38,305 bases of DNA. Origin: Treponema sp. (GTDB taxonomy: Bacteria > Spirochaetota > Spirochaetia > Treponematales > Breznakiellaceae). Positions within the stretch are counted from its first letter, which is position 1, and the number at the start of each line of letters is the position of its first letter. Under the pieces are notes generated by a model that worked only from the letters and a program-made list of their open reading frames with translations, was not told where the DNA came from and made no database searches. The translations under genes and the position numbers were made by a program. This document shows, in pieces, positions 19,253-26,498 of this stretch. Where the stretch lies: the NCBI GenBank assembly GCA_031255645.1, contig JAIRSC010000035.1:1-38305 (forward strand), given 5' to 3'.

Positions 19253-20787
19253 CGCTCCGCATCTGTCTGAACGTTAGCATCCTGATGGGGGGGGGGGGGG
19301 GGGGTGGGGAAAGCCCCGTCAGGGGGCCGCATAAGTTTTTGACGCTCCGTCGGGAGCTTTCCGGTTATCCGCTTGAAGATTCTGCTGAAATAATTGGGAT
19401 CCTGGTAGCCGACGGCGTAGGCCACGTCTTTTACCGTCATCCCGGAATCCTGAAGAAGTTTTTCCGCCTCGCCGATACGAAGCTCGGTAACATAGTCGAT
19501 AAAATTGGTCTTGAGGTGTTCGGAAAAAAGACGGCTCAGGTGGGCCGCCGAAACAAGGGCCTTTTCCGCCGCGTCGCCGAGCTGTATGCCTTCCGCGTAA
19601 CGCTCGCGTATATAAGCGAGGGCCTTTGTAAGCGGCGGGGGAAAGTTGCCGGTTCTCTTTTCCGACGCCAACAGCAGGAGTTTTTCAAAATGAAGCTCCG
19701 CCCAGCGCTTCCATTCCCCGATGTCTTTAAGCCCCGTAATTTCGGCGGGCGCAAACGGGGGCTTACATTCGGGATCGCTAAAAGCGCCGGTAATGTCGTC
19801 GAGGAGCAGCGTAAAAAGGGAAACCATCGAAACTTTCGCCGCCGAAAAATCCCCGGAAAACTCAGGCTCCCAAATTTCCCGGAAAAGCGTTCTGGCTTCT
19901 TCCGGGGCCGCGACGCCTATTTTTTGCCTAAGCTTGATTATTTTAAGCCGCTCCCGATCTCCCGCGCCGGCGCGCCGGGCCGAAAGTTCCGCCAGGGCTT
20001 CGTTGCAGGAACGGTACAGTTCCGGCCCCCGGTAAAGTCCTCCGATTCCGTAATACCAGCCCACGGAAACCAGCGTTTCCCTGAGCATCTTTTCCGCTTT
20101 GTGCCGGAAGACGGCGGGGTTAAGGTCTTCGGAAACCAGGAACATGCAGCGGTTGAGCATGGAATCGTAAATACAGTGGTGCTTGTAGGAAAGCTGTTCC
20201 GCGATACGAAGCTGCCAGGTTTCCAGATCCTTTTCCAGTTCCACATGAAGGATTATGCCGTAATCCGAAGGCAGGCCCAGTTGTTCCCGGTACCGCGACC
20301 AGGTTTCCTCGCTCATTTCCACCCAGATATCCTTGCGCAGAAGCCGCTGCAGGGAATCGGTGTAATATTCGGATTTTTCCCGGGGTCTGGAACGAAGCTG
20401 AACCAGGGCCTGTTCCAAAGTCTCGACAAAGGTTTTTTTGGAAACGGGCTTTACAAGATAGGCGAACACCCCCAGGGGTATGGCCCGCTGGGCAAGGTCG
20501 AAACGCTCGTAGGCGGTGGACAAAACGCAGACCATGCGGGGATATTTTCTGTACACGTCTTCCAGAACCGAAAGGCCGTCTATGCCGGGAATATTGATGT
20601 CCATGAAAACAAGATCGGGTTCGGTTTCGTAGATTAGCTTGAGGGCTTCATAGCCGGAACGGGCTTTTCCGGCCAATGTAAAGGGGCTTTCCCCGGAAGA
20701 ATCTTCCAGCGGCCGGAAACGTTCCAGCATAAATTCATAGCTTTCGAGAACAGGCTCTTCGTCGTCGACAATCAGAACACTAAACAC
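19225..20787 (-). CDS. YesN-like response regulator (REC + AraC-type HTH)
   Basis: MFSVLIVDDEEPVLESYE, DLVFMDINIPGIDGLSVLE, KPVSKKTF; C-terminal HLSRLFSEHLKTNFIDYVTELRIGEAEKLLQDSGMTVKDVAYAVGYQDPNYFSRIFKRITG. Confidence 0.93.
   Translation of the reverse strand: MFSVLIVDDEEPVLESYEFMLERFRPLEDSSGESPFTLAGKARSGYEALKLIYETEPDLVFMDINIPGIDGLSVLEDVYRKYPRMVCVLSTAYERFDLAQRAIPLGVFAYLVKPVSKKTFVETLEQALVQLRSRPREKSEYYTDSLQRLLRKDIWVEMSEETWSRYREQLGLPSDYGIILHVELEKDLETWQLRIAEQLSYKHHCIYDSMLNRCMFLVSEDLNPAVFRHKAEKMLRETLVSVGWYYGIGGLYRGPELYRSCNEALAELSARRAGAGDRERLKIIKLRQKIGVAAPEEARTLFREIWEPEFSGDFSAAKVSMVSLFTLLLDDITGAFSDPECKPPFAPAEITGLKDIGEWKRWAELHFEKLLLLASEKRTGNFPPPLTKALAYIRERYAEGIQLGDAAEKALVSAAHLSRLFSEHLKTNFIDYVTELRIGEAEKLLQDSGMTVKDVAYAVGYQDPNYFSRIFKRITGKLPTERQKLMRPPDGAFPTPPPPPHQDANVQTDAERQKLMRYSR
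19237..19349. repeat. Pair of 23-bp direct repeats, offset exactly 90 bp, flanking a poly-G tract
   Basis: ccgcataagttt(c/t)tgacgctccg at 19237-19259 and 19327-19349, one mismatch. Confidence 0.95.
19287..19304. repeat. Homopolymer G18 (C18 on the coding strand of the YesN-like gene)
   Basis: Uninterrupted run of 18 G read directly. Confidence 0.9.
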
Positions 20788-22370
20788 GGCTCTTTCCCGG
20801 TATCTATGCTGATAATGACGGCGGTCCCGTCCGGCCCGGTCTCGATACGCACAATGTCCCTGTCGCCGGGATAAAAAAAGTACAGCCGCTGTATTACGTT
20901 TTCAAGCCCCATAACCCGCGATACCGACGACTGGTCGATGGACTGGGGATGAAGAAGCTTTTCCGCGAGCCCCCTGTCCATGCCCCGGCCGTTATCCGCG
21001 ACCGACAACACAAGGCGCTGCCCTTCCCGGAAAATCCGCACGGTCACATTCCGCCGTTTTTCCGCGCCGGCAAAACGGATCCCCTCCGGCGGGGAAGCTT
21101 CCGGCGCGCCGGACACCGCGCCGGCTTCGGCGGCAACTTCGACTTCGGCGGCGGCCGGGTTCTGAATTTCCGCGGAATCCTTGAAAGCGTGAATAACACA
21201 GTTCTCTACCAGCGGCTGGAGTATGGAAACCGGAACCTTGCAGGAATCGAGCAGGGTTTCGTCGCACTCAAGACACAGATCGAGGTTGCGGGGAAAACGG
21301 ACTCCAAGGATATAGAAATAATAATCCAGGCCCTGAATCTCGTGCCGCAGGGGAACGAGAATGTCCTTGTTGCGTATGATGTGCCTGAAAAGCCGGGCCA
21401 TGTAATCCATGTATTCCCCGGTTCTGTCCGCCCCCTCCACTATCGCGAGCTGCATGCCGGTGTTAATCGTGTTAAACAAAAAATGGGGATTCATCTGCGC
21501 CTGAAGCGCGTAAATCTCCATGTGCCGCACCAGGCCCTCCATCTTCATGTTCCGCATCTTTTCCTGCATATATTCCTGCTTGATGTTTTCCTGCCAGCGT
21601 ATTTCCTCTATATAACTGCGGATATCGTTTTTCATGTTGTTGAAGGCCTTGATCACCCTGTCCATTTCCTCGTTCGCTCCGGTTTCCATATCGGAAACGC
21701 CGAAATTTCCCGCCGAAAGTTCCTGCGCCATCACCGAAAGCCTCAGCAGGGGATTGGTAAAACGGTTAAGCGACAGCAGAAGAAGCTGTATGGCGAACAG
21801 GGAAACCAGAATAATAAACAGAAGGTTCCACAGCTGGATTGTTCCCGATTCCGCGAGAAACTGCTCATAGGCGTCAAGCTGGCTCCTGAAACGCTCCGTG
21901 CTTACGGCGTCTATCTCGTTGTTGATATACTCCGCAAGCCGCGCCATTTCCTCGTAGGTTCCCGTATAGGCGGAAATATTCCGTCCCCGTTTTTCTTCCA
22001 TGGCCCGGTCCGCCAGGTTAAGGTAGTTGAGGATAAGAAAATACAGTTCCCGTTCCTTGAGATCGACCCTGTTTCCCGTTATGGCGTGATATCCGGGAAT
22101 CTTCTGCCTGAGCAGCTGGGTGTCGATCAAAATTTGGGCAAGGGCGTTGGAAGACCGCGTGGAAAGATATTCCATCAGCGGCGCTTCAAAGGCTTCAAGG
22201 TCTTCCTGAAGGGATTTGATAAACCGCTCCCGGTTAAAGCTGTTTTCCGAAATCCGCTGAAGACGCTGGGAACATACAAGTATGTAGGCGGTGGATAAAA
22301 CAAGGATAAGGAAAACGCCGAAGATGCTTACCAGTATCTGAACGCGGAACGACCGGTGAAATCCCGTCAT
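20772..22370 (-). CDS. YesM/LytS-type sensor histidine kinase (HAMP, His_kinase, HATPase_c)
   Basis: Two TM segments; ALQAQMNPHFLFNTINTGMQL, ILQPLVENCVIHAFKD, VADNGRGMD. Confidence 0.93.
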   Translation of the reverse strand: MTGFHRSFRVQILVSIFGVFLILVLSTAYILVCSQRLQRISENSFNRERFIKSLQEDLEAFEAPLMEYLSTRSSNALAQILIDTQLLRQKIPGYHAITGNRVDLKERELYFLILNYLNLADRAMEEKRGRNISAYTGTYEEMARLAEYINNEIDAVSTERFRSQLDAYEQFLAESGTIQLWNLLFIILVSLFAIQLLLLSLNRFTNPLLRLSVMAQELSAGNFGVSDMETGANEEMDRVIKAFNNMKNDIRSYIEEIRWQENIKQEYMQEKMRNMKMEGLVRHMEIYALQAQMNPHFLFNTINTGMQLAIVEGADRTGEYMDYMARLFRHIIRNKDILVPLRHEIQGLDYYFYILGVRFPRNLDLCLECDETLLDSCKVPVSILQPLVENCVIHAFKDSAEIQNPAAAEVEVAAEAGAVSGAPEASPPEGIRFAGAEKRRNVTVRIFREGQRLVLSVADNGRGMDRGLAEKLLHPQSIDQSSVSRVMGLENVIQRLYFFYPGDRDIVRIETGPDGTAVIISIDTGKEPCLVF

Positions 22371-22381
22371 TGCGGAACCCG

Positions 22382-23353
22382 CTACAAACCGCTGCCGGTA
22401 ATAATTTCTATCCCGGTATCAATCGTGGCCGAGGTATAGCCCGTGGTACGGAGCGCCGTAAGAGAGCGCAGCGCCTCGTAGCCAATCCGCTCCGAATCGA
22501 TGACCACGGAACAGGCCACGATTCCTTTTCTGATATTTTCCAGTACCCCCGGATCGGCGCCGAAACCGATAACCTGCACCCGGCCGACCAGGTTCATGTC
22601 CACAAGGGTCTGGGCCGCGGCTACCGTATCCGAGGAATCGGTAAACACGATGGTGTTGATATCAAGCCCCTCCGTGTTCGGCTGATCCCGAAACAGCCCG
22701 GAAAGCAGGGCTTCGGCGTCCAGGGGGTTAAGATTCGTCTTGAAGCTCATAACCGAAGCGTCCGGCCCCAGCGCGGTGACCATGCCCATTTCCACCAGTT
22801 CCCGCTCGGCGTAAATACCCGGCGCCTTGTCGCTGTACACCACGGCAAGGCGGAGCGGTTCGGGAATTCCCTGGGCGGATCTAAGCCGCATGGAGATAAG
22901 CCCGATACGGCGGCCCATGTCGAAGTTGTTGGTTCCGATAAACGGCCAGGGCTGATCGTGGGCGATATTGTGGTTCAACAGGACGACCGGAATGTTATGG
23001 CCGCCGAGTTTTTCAAGCTGTCCGCGGGCAAGGGCGTCGTCCAGATAGGGGCAGACTATCACCCCGTCCACGCCGGTATAGGACGCCATTTCAAATTCGT
23101 TTTTGGCCGGATCGATTGAATGAACGGAAACGGCCGCGTTCAGTTCGGCGGCGGCCCGTTCCGCGCCCCTGATAATGCCGGTAAAAAACGAATTCCTGTT
23201 GTCCGGAAGGTACAGGGAAAAATGATAGTTAAGGGGTTCCCTTCCGTCCAGAGAACTGATGTTAAGCCCCCAGACCCTGGTAAGGGATGTGAAAAAAGCG
23301 GCCAGCGCGAACAGGCCCGAAAATATCAGGGCAAGCCGGGCGACAATTTTCAT
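22382..23353 (-). CDS. Membrane-anchored periplasmic sugar-binding protein (RbsB/XylF-like)
   Basis: N-terminal TM; LPDNRNSFFTGIIRGAERAAAELN, GVDGVIVCPYLDDALARGQLEKL, IPVVLLNHN, VQVIGFGADPGVLENIRKGIVACSV. Confidence 0.85.
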   Translation of the reverse strand: MKIVARLALIFSGLFALAAFFTSLTRVWGLNISSLDGREPLNYHFSLYLPDNRNSFFTGIIRGAERAAAELNAAVSVHSIDPAKNEFEMASYTGVDGVIVCPYLDDALARGQLEKLGGHNIPVVLLNHNIAHDQPWPFIGTNNFDMGRRIGLISMRLRSAQGIPEPLRLAVVYSDKAPGIYAERELVEMGMVTALGPDASVMSFKTNLNPLDAEALLSGLFRDQPNTEGLDINTIVFTDSSDTVAAAQTLVDMNLVGRVQVIGFGADPGVLENIRKGIVACSVVIDSERIGYEALRSLTALRTTGYTSATIDTGIEIITGSGL

Positions 23354-23358
23354 CGGGC

Positions 23359-24852
23359 CTATTCGTAAAGCGGGCTTAACGCCGCCAGATACCGCGAATA
23401 AACCGCGTAGGCCTGGTCGTAGGCATCCGCCGCTTTCGCGTCCGGTTCCACGACGGCGCCTTCAAGAACCACGTGCTCGTCCACAAGGCTGCCTATCGCG
23501 GCGCTTGTTCCGCCCGCGCCGCCCGAGGCGGCAAGGCACCACAGGGCCTGTATAGCGCCGCCCATGGCCGCCGCTTCGCCGCCTGTGGGAAGCCGTACCG
23601 GCAGCTTCATCACGTCGGCGGCTATGCGCTGCCAGAGCGGGCTTTTCGCGCCGCCGCCGATAAGCCGTATTTCCCTGGCCTTAAAGCCGAGTTTGTTAAA
23701 GGCTTCAAGACCTATCCTCATGCCGAATATCGCCGATTCCAGGGCGGCGCGGGCTATGTTTTCCGCCCTGAAGTTGGCGGCGGTAAGGCCGTTTACGCTT
23801 GCCCTGCCGTTGGGAAGATTCGGCGTTCTTTCGCCGTTGAAGAACGGCAAAAGAACGACCCCTTCGGCCCCGGCAGGGGCTTTCGCCGCCGCCGCGTCAA
23901 AGGCCTTAACGTCCAGGCCGAAAAGCCTGCGGAATTCCTCGCTTGCCACGGTACAGTTCATCGTACACAGCAGGGGAAGCCAGCCGCCGGTGGACGAACA
24001 AAAGGCGGCAAGATCGCCGGAAGGATCGATAACCGGAGAATCCGAATATCCGTACAGGGTGCCCGAAGTACCCAGGCTCATCGTCAAAAAGCCGTCGCGA
24101 ACCGTTCCCGTTCCGACCGCCCCCATCATGTTGTCGCCGCCCCCGGCGGCGACGGGTATGCCTTCGGGTATGCCGAAAGCGGCGGCGGCGGCGGCGGAAA
24201 CCGTCCCCGCGGGGGCGCCGGGCGCGACAAGAGCGGGAAGGCAGCCGATAACCGCCGGATCGATAAGGCCGCAGATTTTTTCCGACCATGTTCGTTTCCG
24301 CACGTCAAAAAGGGCCGTGCCGGAAGCGTCCCCGTATTCCGCCGTATATTCCCCGGTCAAAAGAAAATTCACATAGTCGTGGGGAAGCAGGATGTGGCGA
24401 AGCCGTTTGAACGCGGCGTCCTGATGTTTTTTGAGCCAGAGAACCTTGGGCGCCGTATAGCCGGGCCGCATGGGAAGGCCGGCTTCGGCGATAATGCTGT
24501 CTTCCCCGCCGGCCGCCCTGGTCAGCTCGGCACATTCGGCCGCGGTGGAAGTGTCGCACCAGAGTTTTACGTTGTAGAGCGGCTTTCCCGCTTCATCAAG
24601 GGGAACAAAACCGTGCTGCTGGCCGGACACGCCGGCGGCGGCTATGGTTTTTTTCAGCTCCGCGTCCAGACCGTTAAAACAGGCCCTGAGGGCGTCCTCG
24701 AACCACTGGGCTTTTTGCTCCCGCGTACCGTCGGCGGCGGCGATCATATCGATGGACGCCTGGGCCTGGGCGGCGATCTTCTTCGCCTCGTAATCGTAAA
24801 GAACGACCTTGCAGCTTTGAGTCCCTAAATCAATCCCACACAGTGTTTTCAT
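23359..24852 (-). CDS. xylB: Xylulokinase-like FGGY carbohydrate kinase
   Basis: MKTLCGIDLGTQSCKVVLYD, SGQQHGFVPLDEAGKPLYNVKLWCDTST, LPHDYVNFLLTGEY, GGGDNMMGAVGTGTV, RLIGGGAKSPLWQRIAADV. Start corrected to 24852; the supplied ORF runs upstream into the repeat array. Confidence 0.88.
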   Translation of the reverse strand: MKTLCGIDLGTQSCKVVLYDYEAKKIAAQAQASIDMIAAADGTREQKAQWFEDALRACFNGLDAELKKTIAAAGVSGQQHGFVPLDEAGKPLYNVKLWCDTSTAAECAELTRAAGGEDSIIAEAGLPMRPGYTAPKVLWLKKHQDAAFKRLRHILLPHDYVNFLLTGEYTAEYGDASGTALFDVRKRTWSEKICGLIDPAVIGCLPALVAPGAPAGTVSAAAAAAFGIPEGIPVAAGGGDNMMGAVGTGTVRDGFLTMSLGTSGTLYGYSDSPVIDPSGDLAAFCSSTGGWLPLLCTMNCTVASEEFRRLFGLDVKAFDAAAAKAPAGAEGVVLLPFFNGERTPNLPNGRASVNGLTAANFRAENIARAALESAIFGMRIGLEAFNKLGFKAREIRLIGGGAKSPLWQRIAADVMKLPVRLPTGGEAAAMGGAIQALWCLAASGGAGGTSAAIGSLVDEHVVLEGAVVEPDAKAADAYDQAYAVYSRYLAALSPLYE

Positions 24853-24897
24853 GGCTTTTTCCCCCGGTTGTCCTATCATACACCCCAAACCTTGTTT

Positions 24898-25254
24898 CAA
24901 ACAAGTCATTTGAAGCCACAACCAGGTCATTCGGACCTTCGAACAAGGTATTCGGACCTTCAAACAAGTCATTCGGACCTTCGAACAAGGTATTCGACGC
25001 TTCAAACAAGTTATTCGACGCTTCGAACAAGTTATTCGACCCTTCAAACAAGTCATTCGGACCTTCGAATAAGTCATTCGAAGTCACAACCAAGTCATTC
25101 GGACCTTCGAACAAGTCATTCGAAGTCACAACCAAGTCATTCGGACCTTCAAACAGGTCATTCGAAGTCACAAACAAGTCATTCGAAGTCACAAACAGGC
25201 CGTTTGAAGCCACAAACAGGCTGTTTGAAACCACAAACAAGTCAGTCGAATACA
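24898..25254 (-). repeat. Tandem array of 17 x 21-bp units, reverse orientation relative to the 1-210 array
   Basis: Units such as cgaacaagtcattcggacctt (reverse complement of the left-array consensus); ends 45 bp upstream of the xylB ATG. Confidence 0.97.
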
Positions 25255-25295
25255 TCAAGCCGGTGCTGCGGACTAGGGAGACCAAAGAAATCCGG

Positions 25296-25348
25296 GCCTG
25301 TCCAAAAACCGTGCGCGCAGCGCACAGTCAATTAGTTTTGGGACAGGC
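25296..25348. repeat. Palindromic intergenic element with nested hairpin
   Basis: GCCTGTCCAAAAAC / GTTTTGGGACAGGC outer arms; inner GTGCGC-GCA-GCGCAC at 25311-25325. Confidence 0.8.
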
Positions 25349-25548
25349 TCCAGCAGCATAGACTATGTCCGGGAGTGGGGCTGGACCATCTCTACCCGCT
25401 AAACGGCGTGAACAAACAAAACCGGGATTTAAGGACGAAACAGACAGGCTAGAATCCATTATCAACGGTTCCCCAGGCTGAGGTTTCCGCGCGGTTCCGG
25501 GGGCCGCGGCGCGGGAATTCGCCCGGAAAACCCGGCAGGCCCCCCGGC

Positions 25549-25579
25549 CTCCGCGCCGCAAACGGCGTCCGGCGCGGAG
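25549..25579 (-). other. Perfect 10-bp hairpin abutting the stop codon of the downstream-listed membrane gene; possible terminator without U tract
   Basis: CTCCGCGCCG 25549-25558 / CGGCGCGGAG 25570-25579. Confidence 0.6.
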
Positions 25580-25580
25580 C

Positions 25581-26267
25581 TCATTTTTTCACCGAGGCGC
25601 TTTTTTGCCGTTTCAATAATATGTAGCCGATTACGCTGATCAACAACGCCCCAAGAGTGTCAACAATCAAATCTTTCATGGTATCGACAACGGCGTAATG
25701 TCCTGTCAGGACTGTTCCGTCAGGCAGATTGTACTGCTGCATATTTAAATCCATAACCACATCCATCATAAATTCAACTATTTCCCAGATCGCGCCAAGC
25801 GTAACCGCGAAACAAAACGAAAAAAACGCCATAAACAAATCGCTTAAGGCAAGATTTACTTTTTCGCTTTTGTTGATTATGTCGATTATGCAAAAACCGA
25901 ACGAACTGAGCATGACTCCGCTTAAGGTATGCAAAAGCGTGTCCCAATGAAAAAATTTTTTGTAGTATCCCTGAACTTCTCCCAGAATAATCGCCCCGTA
26001 CAAAAACAGCACAAACAATATATGCATCTCGTTTGAGAAGGTTATTTTAAATCTGTGTTCCAGCGCCGCGGGTAAAAACAAAACGGTTAATCCCAATATA
26101 CATTGAAGCGTTATTTTCGCGTATTCCATTCGGGAGCGATCAAAAAAGGCCATTTTGCCCGCCGTGGAAAAAACGATGCCTCCTGTACCGTAAATAAATG
26201 AAAGAATAAGCATGCCGAAAAGAATCGTGGTCATCAGGGTATGTATTTCGAAGGTTTTCTTTTTCAT
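25581..26267 (-). CDS. Multi-pass integral membrane protein (possible YjdF/DUF2238-like)
   Basis: Several hydrophobic segments; HWDTLLHTLSGVMLSSFGF and GAIWEIVEFMMDVV. Internal ATG at 26267 preferred as start. Confidence 0.7.
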   Translation of the reverse strand: MKKKTFEIHTLMTTILFGMLILSFIYGTGGIVFSTAGKMAFFDRSRMEYAKITLQCILGLTVLFLPAALEHRFKITFSNEMHILFVLFLYGAIILGEVQGYYKKFFHWDTLLHTLSGVMLSSFGFCIIDIINKSEKVNLALSDLFMAFFSFCFAVTLGAIWEIVEFMMDVVMDLNMQQYNLPDGTVLTGHYAVVDTMKDLIVDTLGALLISVIGYILLKRQKSASVKK

Positions 26268-26498
26268 ATATATACAGTTTAGCGGTTTTTGCGGCCCTGT
26301 CAAACCGTATTTCGCATAACGTTCCGGCCTGCCCCGGGGTTCATTCGCGTTTTGCCGGCCCGGACGGGAGCTTTGCCAGGCAGCGGCCCGGAGCGTCAAA
26401 ATGTTGAAGGACGCCCGTCTTGTCACGGCGGCGGTAAACGGCATAGACTTTACGCGGGTCAGAACGGTAGTTGATTACCGGATCGGCCGTTTTTTTAT

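Noticed and set aside
19285-20637. 450-aa plus-strand ORF starting in the poly-G tract
   Set aside because: Antisense to the YesN-like gene, which has clear REC and AraC motifs.
20949-22298. 449-aa plus-strand ORF
   Set aside because: Antisense to the YesM/LytS-like kinase; no domain seen.
23473-24828. 451-aa plus-strand ORF
   Set aside because: Antisense to xylB, whose motifs are unambiguous.
24853-25077. N-terminal extension of xylB (MTYSKVRMTCLKGR...)
   Set aside because: It is just the repeat array read in the xylB frame. The kinase family N-terminus starts at MKTLCGIDLGTQS (24852).
24898-25254. CRISPR array
   Set aside because: Units are contiguous 21-mers with no unique spacers, and no cas genes are present.
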